Source: a virus. Taken from it: a DNA stretch of 29,958 nucleotides. The notes beneath the pieces are model-generated. The model was not told the origin of the DNA, did not search any database, and worked only from the letters and a program-made list of their open reading frames with translations. Each line of letters starts with the position of its first letter. Position 1 is the stretch's first letter. The DNA lies in IMG/VR virus record IMGVR_UViG_3300020457_000056, positions 1 through 29,958 of that record, one strand, 5' to 3'. The position numbers and the translations under genes were made by a program. This document shows positions 1 to 7,758 of this stretch, in pieces.

Positions 1-108
1 TTGATTGTCAATTAATAATCTAAAACCTGATGGATTAACAAATGTAGTTTCATCTTGTTGTGGTGCTACATATGTGTCTGTAAAGTTAATCTCTGCTTGA
101 TACGGCAT
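1..108 (-). CDS. Partial structural-type protein, N-terminal 36 residues only
   Basis: Only the first 36 codons are in the window; the gene runs off the left edge. The start ATG at 108-106 has an AAGGA ribosome-binding site about 8 bases upstream, so the start is credible. The visible protein begins MPYQAEINF and contains FVNPSGFRLLID (residues 23-34). That pattern resembles the N-termini of T4-like tail-tube or baseplate tube-type proteins, which often open with a disordered segment and then NPxxFRLxID, but this is recollection of a pattern and not a firm family call. A TATAAATA late-promoter match at 213-220 lies about 100 bases upstream and could serve it. Function is otherwise unknown. 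Confidence 0.6.
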   Translation of the reverse strand, partial: MPYQAEINFTDTYVAPQQDETTFVNPSGFRLLIDNQ

Positions 109-117
109 ATTTAATCC

Positions 118-228
118 TTAATCATAAATAAAATGATCGTCGTTATCATCATCATCTTTTCTGAACCTCCATTTAAGAATAGTCCATTGTTTTTTTAACC
201 ACTTCTTTATTCTATTTATACAATTCAT
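118..228 (-). CDS. Small ORF, 36 residues, basic/aromatic N-half and acidic C-half
   Basis: ATG at 228-226, TAA at 120-118. It overlaps the last 17 bases of the upstream SGNH-like gene and stops 9 bases before the next start. The product begins MNCINRIKKWLKKQW, continues with a second basic/aromatic stretch (TILKWRFRK), then a run of aspartates (DDDDNDD) and HFIYD. A purine-rich AGGTGGA precedes the ATG closely. The sharp switch from Lys/Trp to Asp and the tight packing between neighbours argue that it is a real gene. No family is recognised. The basic, tryptophan-rich helix could bind membrane or nucleic acid, but that is speculation. A late-promoter-like octamer (213-220) lies within its first codons. 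Confidence 0.45.
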   Translation of the reverse strand: MNCINRIKKWLKKQWTILKWRFRKDDDDNDDHFIYD

Positions 229-1186
229 TCCACCTATCAATCACTCTTTCGAAAATAAATCGTTGTCCATTATGATTTGGATGAGTATCAGTAATTGTTA
301 ATTTTTCACCTTCTAAACTATTAAACGCTTTTGTTTCATTTTTCAAAAATTCATCTCCAACAATCTTTTCATCATCCCATTTTTGCATAACTTTTTTATG
401 GCCAAGATCGTCATATCTTACCCATTTTACTTTTGTTATTTCTCTATTTATTCTTAGTTCTTTTAAGGGAAAAAACATTTTATTGTTGCCTTGACTTTTT
501 AAAAAAGTTCCGGATTTTCTATCTATATTCCAAACATGTTCTCCTCCTAATCTTTTCAAATAAGGAAACCCACTAAATCTTTTATCCTGTTCTAATATCT
601 TATATGTTGGATTTTCTTCTGTTGTCTGATATAGTATCTCGTATTGGCTAGGCCCAGCATCATCAATCATATTTCTTCTTTCCGTATTTTTTAAATGAGT
701 ATTAATAGGTGCCATCATTTGAAACACTAAAAGCTTTGCACTGATTGAATCTGCTAATTTAGAAATAGTATACATTTGCGCAAAAGTACTTAGCAAGCAA
801 GACTTAAAAAGATTCATTGCACTATGTTTTTGTACATTTACAAAAGATGAATACTCGTGGCCTGGAAAAGGTTGAACATGTATAGTAGGAGGACAAACTT
901 GCTGGACACCACTCGAATAAGGATACGTAAACCTATCCCATATTGACCAGCCGATAACAATAGCTTCTATATCGCTACCATATTTTGCTACAGCCTGTGT
1001 AATATCAAAAAGATGCCTATCACCACCAGCTCCAGATCTTCCATAACTATGTAACACCAAACCTAATTCTTCAGCCATCAACTCATCCCAAAATAAATGA
1101 TTATCTGGTGTATCTTCTTTAAATGCTATATCGTAATAATTATGATCTGTAAAACTACAGCCAGCACTAATAAGTATTGACCCCAT
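212..1186 (-). CDS. SGNH/GDSL-hydrolase-like protein
   Basis: 324 residues. Block I is ISAGCSFTD (6-14), with Ser11 where the SGNH nucleophile sits. GRSGAGGDRH (49-58) matches a block II glycine. VIGWSIWDRF (77-86) stands where block III (GxND) is expected but lacks the usual Asn. A C-terminal DTHPNHNGQ matches the block V histidine region, though with DxH rather than the classical DxxH. GCSFT proteins of this kind recur as unannotated genes in marine phages and bacteria; the activity may be an esterase, an acyl-transfer or deacylase reaction on glycans, or none. The start ATG lies inside the end of the carbamoyltransferase gene (20-base overlap), so the two are probably translated together. 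Substrate unknown. Confidence 0.6.
   Translation of the reverse strand: MGSILISAGCSFTDHNYYDIAFKEDTPDNHLFWDELMAEELGLVLHSYGRSGAGGDRHLFDITQAVAKYGSDIEAIVIGWSIWDRFTYPYSSGVQQVCPPTIHVQPFPGHEYSSFVNVQKHSAMNLFKSCLLSTFAQMYTISKLADSISAKLLVFQMMAPINTHLKNTERRNMIDDAGPSQYEILYQTTEENPTYKILEQDKRFSGFPYLKRLGGEHVWNIDRKSGTFLKSQGNNKMFFPLKELRINREITKVKWVRYDDLGHKKVMQKWDDEKIVGDEFLKNETKAFNSLEGEKLTITDTHPNHNGQRFIFERVIDRWNELYK
213..220 (-). promoter_or_regulatory. Possible T4-type late promoter TATAAATA
   Basis: Exact TATAAATA on the minus strand, overlapping the stop of the SGNH-like gene and the first codons of the 36-residue ORF. Transcription would begin near 207 and reach the gene starting at 108 through a leader of about 100 bases. 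It would miss the start codon of the small ORF. AT-rich DNA can produce the octamer by chance, so this copy is weaker evidence than those at clean gene boundaries. Confidence 0.4.
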
Positions 1187-2489
1187 ATTTCTTGCTCCAA
1201 TTTTCGGCGTCTTTCCATGTATTTATCATAGGTTCGCCTTTTACATTCAATGAGGTGTTTAATAGCATAGGACATCTACTCATTTTCCACCATTCTTCTA
1301 ATATAGGTCTTAATATTGACCTACATGTTTTTTTCACCACCTGCACGCGCGCGGACCCGTCCACATGCGTGACGGAAGACATGTCATGCTTTGCTTGACT
1401 TACAAACTGCATGTATTCGTTCATAGGTCCTTCAAAATATTCTGTTGCGAATTCTTCTAGAATGGCCGGTGCGAACGGCCTGAACTTCTGTCTGTTCTTA
1501 ATTTTGTTAACAGTGTCCTTAATATCGCGACGGGGATCAGCAAGAAGACTCCTATTACCAAGGGCGCGAGGACCAAACTCAGCAGGACCATGAGCCACAG
1601 CTGCAATACTGTGGCGAAAAATATGTCCAGCCACTTCACTAGGTGAGACATTAACATTGATATTGTTTCCAAGATATGCATCCTTCCATTTTAAAGGTTT
1701 ATCCAAATATGCTGCTGCCGCTCCTAAACTTGCTCCGGCATCACCAGGATTTGGCATAATCCATATATTGTCAAATAGATATGTTATTTTAGTATTTGCT
1801 ACACAATTAAGTGCAACACCTCCTCCATAACATAAACTTTTAGAATATTGCCTTGCTTTTTGCATTATTTGAATTATTTTCTTTTCAATCAATAATTGCG
1901 CAGAAGAAGCGATATCTTCATTACGTGCATTTGGCAGTATGTTACCACAACCTTTGTGCAAATTTGTATCAAGCAAATATTCTAAATCATATATAGGTTC
2001 ACCAAAAGCGGCCATACCCATAGTAATATACTCATCTTCTTGAGGTTTTAATCCTATTCTCTGCGTTATTGCAGAATAAAATAAACCTAATGAATATGGA
2101 TATTTTTGTGACCAAACTTTTTTCTTTTTATACCATATTGAACATGTATCCCATTCACCAATTGCATCTATCACAACACAAACGGGTTCGTCTTTAAAAG
2201 GTTTAGTATAATAAGAACCTGCTGCGTGCGACCAATGATGATGAAATGATTTTGATCTCCATTCATTCCATTTTAACTTTTGGCCAGAATACAACCTCCT
2301 TGTATTTTTCAATAATGGTTTTTCATAATATACAACATCACCCTGATTCTTTGGCATATCAGGATGTAAATTTTTGTCATTCTTTATACGACTATAACGT
2401 TCAGCATGACCTGCATATATAATGTTACCTTCCAAGTCAATTATCGTTTTAGCCGCATCATGAAATCCATAAGACAATCCGGTAATCAT
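1167..2489 (-). CDS. NodU/CmcH-family carbamoyltransferase
   Basis: 440 residues. Enzymes of this family move a carbamoyl group from carbamoyl phosphate, through a carbamoyl-adenylate, to a hydroxyl on a sugar or antibiotic. The N-terminal Kae1-like part shows GLSYGFHDAA (4-13), the HHHWSHAA metal-binding histidines (83-90) and VIDAIGEW (106-113). The C-terminal YrdC-like part shows PNPGDAGASLGAA, FGPRALGNRSLLADPR, FRPFAPAIL and LLNTSLNVKGEP. It is shorter than many family members (roughly 500-600 residues). All the motifs looked for are present, so it is probably active. It overlaps the downstream SGNH-like gene by 20 bases. There is no Shine-Dalgarno sequence, and a late promoter sits five bases before the ATG. 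The likely role is modification of a cell-surface or virion glycan. Confidence 0.9.
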   Translation of the reverse strand: MITGLSYGFHDAAKTIIDLEGNIIYAGHAERYSRIKNDKNLHPDMPKNQGDVVYYEKPLLKNTRRLYSGQKLKWNEWRSKSFHHHWSHAAGSYYTKPFKDEPVCVVIDAIGEWDTCSIWYKKKKVWSQKYPYSLGLFYSAITQRIGLKPQEDEYITMGMAAFGEPIYDLEYLLDTNLHKGCGNILPNARNEDIASSAQLLIEKKIIQIMQKARQYSKSLCYGGGVALNCVANTKITYLFDNIWIMPNPGDAGASLGAAAAYLDKPLKWKDAYLGNNINVNVSPSEVAGHIFRHSIAAVAHGPAEFGPRALGNRSLLADPRRDIKDTVNKIKNRQKFRPFAPAILEEFATEYFEGPMNEYMQFVSQAKHDMSSVTHVDGSARVQVVKKTCRSILRPILEEWWKMSRCPMLLNTSLNVKGEPMINTWKDAENWSKKYGVNTY

Positions 2490-2494
2490 AAAAA

Positions 2495-2502
2495 TATTTA
2501 TA
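2495..2502 (-). promoter_or_regulatory. T4-type late promoter, probably leaderless start
   Basis: Exact TATAAATA, just downstream of the capsid-gene terminator. By T4 late-promoter spacing (octamer about -13 to -6), +1 falls at 2489, the A of the carbamoyltransferase ATG. The sequence between octamer and ATG is only TTTTT with no ribosome-binding site. Confidence 0.75.
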
Positions 2503-2504
2503 AC

Positions 2505-2530
2505 AAAAAAAAGGGAGGCCGAAGCCTCCC
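2505..2530 (-). terminator. Rho-independent terminator after the capsid gene
   Basis: On the minus strand a 7-bp perfect stem GGGAGGC / GCCTCCC (arms 2530-2524 and 2519-2513) closes a TTCG tetraloop and runs directly into eight T residues (2512-2505). It lies 24 bases past the major capsid stop, so it ends the head-gene transcript and separates it from the carbamoyltransferase unit. Confidence 0.93.
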
Positions 2531-2553
2531 TAGTTCAACTTATAACTTATATC

Positions 2554-3891
2554 TTATGAAAGGATATTTGTTATTTTAGTGATTCTGTAGTACTGGTTAG
2601 TACGTACTGCACCGATGCTACCTGTTTGGTCAGCATATGGGTTAGCAATCATTCCATATCTGGTTTTGAAACCAATTTTTGGTTGGAATGAATTTTCCCC
2701 TACTGCTCGTACCATAGTTAGCGGTACGTAAGGACAATAGAAGAGACCAGCGTCATATGGGTTTGGACCCTTATAACCTACGTTCACATAGTCGATATTT
2801 GCATATGGATCGATATAAACTTTCATTCCACCGGAAAGTGTTCCAGCAAATGTGTTTCCTGTATCGTCCACGTTAAGCTGAGCGTTTCCACCAGCTCTTG
2901 CATAGTCTAGCATACCTGATGCTGAAAGAGCAGCAGCCACATCAGAAGAACACATTAGGAAGTTACCTTTTCCTCTTCGTGTTTCTTTTGCGATTACGTT
3001 AGCTTCTCTCATCAACTGGACAAGAAGACCTTTGTATTTTTCAACTGACCATCTACCATCTGAGTCAGCATTTACATCAAATGTACCTGCTGTGGTGATG
3101 TCTGCTTGACTTGAACCAAGCTTAGCACGTGAGTTGATTGTTCTAACAACTTCTCTGTTGATTTCCGCTAGGATTTCAGCAGATAGAATGTTAGCCAATT
3201 CTGACTCAGCATCAAGACCGTGAATTGCTTTCAAGTCTTGTGCGAGTTCCATGGTGTACTCAGCTTTAAGGGCTCTTGACTTCGCAGTAACAGTTGTTTT
3301 TGCGATTGAGAAAGCCATTTCAGCAAAGTTAGTTCCACCACCGTCGCCAAGTGCTTCAGCAGCATCTGTTGTCATACCAGAACCAAGACCGAATGCGTCT
3401 TCTACGTTATCCGCACCGCCTGATGTGTCTGCAGAAGATTCACCAGATGTTCCTGGAGGGTTAATATCGCCAACCAAGGATGATGAACCACCACCTTGTG
3501 TACCAGCACCTGAAAAGTCTGAATCAGCTTCATTAAATAGTGCTTCTGCACCAGTTTGTGAAGTAACGTGTGACTTCATGGCAAAGATAAGACCAGTTGG
3601 ACCAGTCATTGGCTGCACACCACAGATGTCGTATGCAAGTAAGTTTGGCATAGCTCTTCGAACTAAGCCGATAAGAATTGGATCCCAATTCGCGATATTT
3701 GAGTTTGCATTGTTAGCTGCAACTTCGTTCAATTGAAAACCCTGATGATTACGCTCTTCAGCAAGAGCTTTTTCAGTATTTTCTAGAACAGTAGCAGTAA
3801 CAGCTTTCCTATGCCTGTCATGTAGCTTAGGTGCATCTTCACTATCGAGAATAGGTTGCCACTTCTCCAAAAGTTTATCAGTAGTAAACAT
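2554..3891 (-). CDS. gp23: Major capsid protein gp23
   Basis: 445 residues; T4 gp23 is 521. The core signature VRRAMPNLLAYDICGVQPMTGPTG (about 77-100) is diagnostic of T4-like capsid proteins, as is the late AVGENSFQPKIGF block. The N-terminus carries a likely prohead-protease site: LNE at 54-56 fits the (L/I)xE rule of gp21 and stands where T4 gp23 is cut (after Glu65), so mature capsid protein should begin near Val57. The middle contains a Gly/Ser-rich stretch (about 125-185), probably a surface loop. An AGGGAG ribosome-binding site precedes the ATG. It is the last gene of the head unit and is followed by a strong terminator. No vertex gp24 gene follows. Confidence 0.97.
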   Translation of the reverse strand: MFTTDKLLEKWQPILDSEDAPKLHDRHRKAVTATVLENTEKALAEERNHQGFQLNEVAANNANSNIANWDPILIGLVRRAMPNLLAYDICGVQPMTGPTGLIFAMKSHVTSQTGAEALFNEADSDFSGAGTQGGGSSSLVGDINPPGTSGESSADTSGGADNVEDAFGLGSGMTTDAAEALGDGGGTNFAEMAFSIAKTTVTAKSRALKAEYTMELAQDLKAIHGLDAESELANILSAEILAEINREVVRTINSRAKLGSSQADITTAGTFDVNADSDGRWSVEKYKGLLVQLMREANVIAKETRRGKGNFLMCSSDVAAALSASGMLDYARAGGNAQLNVDDTGNTFAGTLSGGMKVYIDPYANIDYVNVGYKGPNPYDAGLFYCPYVPLTMVRAVGENSFQPKIGFKTRYGMIANPYADQTGSIGAVRTNQYYRITKITNILS

Positions 3892-3905
3892 TTAAGTTCT
3901 CCCTA

Positions 3906-4994
3906 TTACTGTTTAAGTGCTGAAAGGTAAGCGGACATTCTATCGGAAACTGCTGGTGTTTCAGCTGATTCATCAAGTTCCACTGTTTCAGTTGGTTTTG
4001 CTTCAGTTGCTTTTTTGAAATATGACTCCTTAAGAGTTTCAATCTTCTGACGATAGTCATCAGCTGAATCATAAGCAGTGCTTTCAGCAAGCTTCTTTAG
4101 CTTTTCGGTTTGTGCCTCAGAAAGGTCAGAAGCAGTTTCACGGATAATAGAATCCTTAGAGAGTTCTGCATTAGACTCTTTAAGTTTAATATTGTCTTCC
4201 ATGGCGCTAGACAATTGATCTTCTAGATCATCATTTTTCTTGGCGAGTTCATCGACAAGATCAACTTTGGCATCTGGAACATCAACATAGTGCTCATTGA
4301 AAACACCGTGTAGTGCTTTAATGAAAGATTCAGAGATCTCTGTGCGTAGTCCGCCTTCAATCGCTAGTTTGTTATCTTCCATCCACTTTTCTACGACGTA
4401 GTTTAAGTACCCATCAACTTTGTCAACGACTTCGCTGTGAATACGCTGGGTTTCTTCAGCAAGCTCATCTTTGAATTGCTCATCAAGCTTATTGACATGA
4501 TCTGTCACTTTAGCATTGACAGCAGCTTCAAAAATAACTTCCGCTTTAGCACGGAAACCATCTGATAGAGTTGCTTCAGTTTCTACGAGAGCGTTTAGAT
4601 CTTCATCAAAACTATTTTCAACCATAGCTTCGCCTTCAACCTGTACACCTTCTGGATGATATGAGTTATGCATTTTTTTCATTTCGTCTTTGCTCATACC
4701 GCTCATTTTAGTGAACATAGCATTGATCATTGCTACTTTAGTCATAGGCGTAGGTTTACCCTGGCCTGCTTTCGGCTCAGCAGCTTTAGCTGGTGCACTT
4801 GCCTTAGCGGCCTTTGCATCAGTAGCAGCGGCTTTTTCACCGTCTACTTCGGGAGCAGCTGCCATTTCTGGCATCTTCTTCTTCCCTTTGTGACTTCCGT
4901 ATGCCTCCTCCACAGATTCCTCGTTAACTTCATCAACAATTTCATCCTGGAGTTGATCTTCAACTACGTCCTCATTTTGGACTTCATTAGACAT
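3906..4994 (-). CDS. gp22: Prohead core scaffold protein gp22
   Basis: 362 residues, longer than T4 gp22 (269). The N-terminus is very acidic, then comes an Ala/Lys/Pro-rich linker (about 45-80) and a long Glu/Lys-rich helical region with coiled-coil character (about 120-330) including KKNDDLEDQLSSAMEDNIKL. It contains several (L/I)xE sites suited to gp21 cleavage, as expected for a scaffold that is degraded during maturation. Identity rests on position between protease 21 and capsid 23 plus composition, since gp22 proteins are poorly conserved. It starts with an ATG preceded by a GGAGGAG-type ribosome-binding site. Confidence 0.92.
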   Translation of the reverse strand: MSNEVQNEDVVEDQLQDEIVDEVNEESVEEAYGSHKGKKKMPEMAAAPEVDGEKAAATDAKAAKASAPAKAAEPKAGQGKPTPMTKVAMINAMFTKMSGMSKDEMKKMHNSYHPEGVQVEGEAMVENSFDEDLNALVETEATLSDGFRAKAEVIFEAAVNAKVTDHVNKLDEQFKDELAEETQRIHSEVVDKVDGYLNYVVEKWMEDNKLAIEGGLRTEISESFIKALHGVFNEHYVDVPDAKVDLVDELAKKNDDLEDQLSSAMEDNIKLKESNAELSKDSIIRETASDLSEAQTEKLKKLAESTAYDSADDYRQKIETLKESYFKKATEAKPTETVELDESAETPAVSDRMSAYLSALKQ

Positions 4995-5011
4995 TTTTTA
5001 CTCCTCCGAGT

Positions 5012-5650
5012 TTAAAGATTAGAGAGGAAATCTTTGAAAGCTTTCATCTGCTTGGCAGGTGAAGGTGCTAACTTAATTTCAGTCTCGAGTTTTTCAATTT
5101 CTTGACGTTTAAATGTACCGTTTTCCATGATCCATTCTACACCTTCCATGATACCATTAACATAGGCACCAGGTGCAGATGGATCTTGAACGATATCAAC
5201 GGCATTCAACATAAAGTCACCCTTTACGTAATTAGTACCGCCTCTCGTATCAAGACTACCCATACCACGACTTGACACACCCAACTGAACACCGCCTTCA
5301 ATCAAACCTTGTGCGATTTGACCCATAGGAGTATTCAATACAGTGGCCCTTCCCACTACATTGTTACCTTCGAATTTTAAATCGGTAATTTTGTGAGAAA
5401 CTTTATCCAAATTAATCGTCGGTCCTTCAGGGTGGTTTAACTCACCTACCGCACGACCTTTGGAAACCTGTTGTTCTGTGTACTTGTTCACTGCTTGTTC
5501 AAGTACATCCTTAGGATAAATTCTGCCATTACGATTTTTTTGATCAGCTTGCATAAAGATACCTTCAATGATAAGTTTTTTCTTACCATTTTTATCTTGC
5601 TCAGTTATATAACTAAGTTCTTGATCTGTATGTTCTGTAATTAGCTTCAT
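5012..5650 (-). CDS. gp21: Prohead core protease gp21
   Basis: 212 residues, the same length as T4 gp21. This serine protease of the herpesvirus-assemblin-like fold cuts scaffold and capsid proteins at (L/I)xE sites. Visible signatures: NRNGRIYPKDVL (39-50), GELNHPEGP (69-77) with catalytic His73, and GVSSRGMGS (124-132) with the catalytic serine at 126 or 127. VDIVQDPSAPGAYV (151-164) carries Asp156. The gene begins a few bases after the gp68 stop (TAAATG arrangement), consistent with coupled translation within the 67-68-21-22-23 unit. Confidence 0.96.
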   Translation of the reverse strand: MKLITEHTDQELSYITEQDKNGKKKLIIEGIFMQADQKNRNGRIYPKDVLEQAVNKYTEQQVSKGRAVGELNHPEGPTINLDKVSHKITDLKFEGNNVVGRATVLNTPMGQIAQGLIEGGVQLGVSSRGMGSLDTRGGTNYVKGDFMLNAVDIVQDPSAPGAYVNGIMEGVEWIMENGTFKRQEIEKLETEIKLAPSPAKQMKAFKDFLSNL

Positions 5651-5887
5651 TTATTTACCCATTAAATCTGTAAATTCTTTTGCAGCCTTTTCAGCTTCTT
5701 TTGATGTTTTAAACTCATCGAGTTTATCGCCATCTATATAAACACAAAAGAAATTTTTTCTTTTGGTTATGACTGCTTCATATTTCTTTTTACCGCCAAC
5801 TTTAAACTTTTTTACAAGTTTTTCATCAGCCTTTACTTTATAAGATCCCTCACTGAGGAGTGTTCTCATCTCCTTGAACGTCTTCAT
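5651..5887 (-). CDS. gp68: Prohead core protein gp68
   Basis: 78 residues, small and lysine-rich, starting MKTFKEMRTLLSEG. It lies between gp67 and protease 21, as in T4 and marine T4-like phages, and overlaps the end of gp67 by 38 bases in another frame. In T4, gp68 (141 residues) is a minor prohead core component affecting capsid shape. This copy is much shorter, as is common in marine relatives. Identification is by position, size and the N-terminal MKTFKEMR-type pattern. Confidence 0.82.
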   Translation of the reverse strand: MKTFKEMRTLLSEGSYKVKADEKLVKKFKVGGKKKYEAVITKRKNFFCVYIDGDKLDEFKTSKEAEKAAKEFTDLMGK

Positions 5888-6188
5888 CTTCCGCTACCTC
5901 AGCTTCCACTTCTGTTTCAAATTCATCTGCACCATCATCGAGATCATCTTCATATTCTTCGTCATCATCTTCTTGATCTGCAGCTACAATTTCTTCTTCG
6001 TTTTCGTCTTCGTCTTCAACATCAGTTATTTCTGGCTCTTCTTCTTGAACCCCTAAGGATTTTGCCAGTTCTATTTTTTTAGCATCAAGAGCATCATTTA
6101 CTCGAGTGCTCATAATATCTAGAAATTTATTATTGGCATCTGCCATTTTATTTCCAGCCAAATCAATTACTAAATCATCTATACTCAT
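5850..6188 (-). CDS. gp67: Prohead core protein gp67
   Basis: 112 residues. The N-half (MSIDDLVIDLAGNKMADAN, then a helix) is followed by an extremely acidic tail of Asp/Glu runs from about residue 50, a typical design for T4 gp67, an internal prohead core peptide processed by gp21. It is the first gene of the head unit, 13 bases past a late promoter start site, with an AAGGAGA ribosome-binding site. Its end overlaps the start of gp68 by 38 bases. Confidence 0.85.
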   Translation of the reverse strand: MSIDDLVIDLAGNKMADANNKFLDIMSTRVNDALDAKKIELAKSLGVQEEEPEITDVEDEDENEEEIVAADQEDDDEEYEDDLDDGADEFETEVEAEVAEDEDVQGDENTPQ

Positions 6189-6206
6189 AATTATTCTCCT
6201 TGAATT

Positions 6207-6214
6207 TATTTATA
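6207..6214 (-). promoter_or_regulatory. T4-type late promoter for 67-68-21-22-23
   Basis: Exact TATAAATA in the 52-base gap between portal 20 and gp67. The predicted start is near 6201, with AAGGAGA and the gp67 ATG (6188) just downstream. This drives the prohead and capsid genes. Confidence 0.88.
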
Positions 6215-6240
6215 AAAAAGCGAATCTTAAGAAATTTTTT

Positions 6241-7716
6241 TTATTCTTCAGGTTCTTCTTCAGGCGCCATTTCAGCTTCTGCTTCAATTTGTTTGTTAAT
6301 TTCTTCCATTTCTTTTTCAGATTGAAAAAGTACGTGTCTTCGTATCCAATCAATGGAGAAATATTTGCCTGTATATTCGTCTATTTCTCTAAGTGTTCCT
6401 AATCTTTCACGTAAAAGTTCTGATTCTTTCAATTCAGCGAAATGTGTATCTTTCATAAAGTCAATTCTTATAAAAGTTTCCATTGCGTGAAATTCTTCTT
6501 CAGTAACAATACCTTTTAAAACTAGCTGTGTTTTTAATATGTCCATATACAACATACTAAATCTTTTTCTTAATCTATCAATGAACTTTTGAAATTTTAA
6601 TTCATCTCTTGTAATTTCTGAAGCTCTACCTAATGAGAATTGTGCTTCTTGTTCTAATCTATTGATAGGTACATTTAATGATCTATATAGTTTCTTTTGA
6701 AAATATACAATATCATCAATCTGTCCGAGGTTTTCACCTCCTGGCAATGTTGTAATTTCTGTTCCTCTACCACCTTCACGTCTTGGTAGCCAGAAATCTT
6801 CAAGCATGCTCATTTGTTTTGCATGATCTTTAATCTCACCAGTTGTCGCGTTATAGACTAATTTATTTCTATACTTTGACATAATATTTTTTAGATATTC
6901 TTCTGCTTTACCTTTCGGCAAGTTACCAACATCTATATAAAATATTCTTCTTTCTGGTGCTCTTGAAAGTCTGTAAATAACTAATGAATCTTCCATCATT
7001 TTAAGTTGATTCAATGTTTTTAAAGATTTGTGCAAATATGAAACAACTTTTTTATGATCTGAACTAAATAAACCTGATGTGCAATATGCAATTGCATCTT
7101 TAGTAATTCTTAAGCCTTGATTAGTCGTATTCATTTTTTGATTTTGAAATACGTAATACTCTTTGCTGCCTTTAATTAAACTTTCGCCAGATGCTTTGTC
7201 TTTATCTTTTTGAACTTCTCTTACTTTTTTAATTTTAAGTGGATCAATCATTCTTAGTTCTATGATTCCACCTTTTGGATTAGCTGTATCAATAATTTTA
7301 TGATAATACAGTCTTCCATCTACGTACCATTTCCTGAATATGTCAGAACCTTGAAAGTTCATATTCATCAATTCTACGATTTTATAAAACTCGTCTCTTA
7401 TTTTATTTTTAATTGTTGCCGGCTGATTAACATCTTCTAATATAATCGCTACCGGGCCTTCAGCAGTTGTCGTTACAATTGCTTCATTAACAATATCTTC
7501 TATAGCCGCGTCTACTTCAGGATGCATTGCAGCATCTCTGTATTTCATTATTTGATCATTTTCGCTTTTAGCTTGACCGCCATCCATATCAATATATTGA
7601 CCATAATGACCACCAGCATTGATAACGTTACCAACACCTTCATCATCTGGCGGAACAAAAGATATTTTTTTCGGTTCAGCTTTACGCTTTATTTCGTATC
7701 CGAATATTTCTGCCAT
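6241..7716 (-). CDS. gp20: Portal vertex protein gp20
   Basis: 491 residues; T4 gp20 is 524. It forms the dodecameric DNA channel at the unique capsid vertex. Recognisable parts include KYRDAAMHPEVDAAIEDIVNEAIV (about 57-80), FYIDVGNLPKGKAEEYLKNIM (the region used as a marine-phage marker), LPRREGGRGTEITTLPGG and SLGRASEITRDELKFQKFI near the middle and C-half. The C-terminus is Glu-rich (MEEINKQIEAEAEMAPEEE). It is separated from tail tube 19 by a hairpin and a probable late promoter, so it may form its own unit. Confidence 0.97.
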   Translation of the reverse strand: MAEIFGYEIKRKAEPKKISFVPPDDEGVGNVINAGGHYGQYIDMDGGQAKSENDQIMKYRDAAMHPEVDAAIEDIVNEAIVTTTAEGPVAIILEDVNQPATIKNKIRDEFYKIVELMNMNFQGSDIFRKWYVDGRLYYHKIIDTANPKGGIIELRMIDPLKIKKVREVQKDKDKASGESLIKGSKEYYVFQNQKMNTTNQGLRITKDAIAYCTSGLFSSDHKKVVSYLHKSLKTLNQLKMMEDSLVIYRLSRAPERRIFYIDVGNLPKGKAEEYLKNIMSKYRNKLVYNATTGEIKDHAKQMSMLEDFWLPRREGGRGTEITTLPGGENLGQIDDIVYFQKKLYRSLNVPINRLEQEAQFSLGRASEITRDELKFQKFIDRLRKRFSMLYMDILKTQLVLKGIVTEEEFHAMETFIRIDFMKDTHFAELKESELLRERLGTLREIDEYTGKYFSIDWIRRHVLFQSEKEMEEINKQIEAEAEMAPEEEPEE

Positions 7717-7730
7717 GTTTCACCTTTAAA

Positions 7731-7758
7731 ATAGGGAGGAGATTATACCCCTCCCTAT
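7731..7758 (-). terminator. Hairpin between tail tube 19 and portal 20
   Basis: A perfect 9-bp inverted repeat, ATAGGGAGG (7758-7750) and CCTCCCTAT (7739-7731) on the minus strand, with a 10-base loop. It is followed by only TTTT before the gp20 ribosome-binding site (AAAGGTG). It may act as a weak terminator, an attenuator or an RNA-stability element at the 3' end of the 18-19 message. Confidence 0.6.

Noticed and set aside
2513-2530. The capsid terminator hairpin as a CRISPR-like or attachment-site repeat
   Set aside because: It occurs once, with stem, tetraloop and T-tract exactly as expected of an intrinsic terminator; the similar GGGAGG arm at 7750-7758 has a different loop and context.
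3251-3736. Long open frame on the plus strand opposite the capsid gene, and similar plus-strand frames elsewhere (for example 12002-12310 and 20253-20546)
   Set aside because: They are antisense to convincingly identified or family-consistent minus-strand genes, have composition typical of mirrored frames, and lack promoters or ribosome-binding sites of their own.
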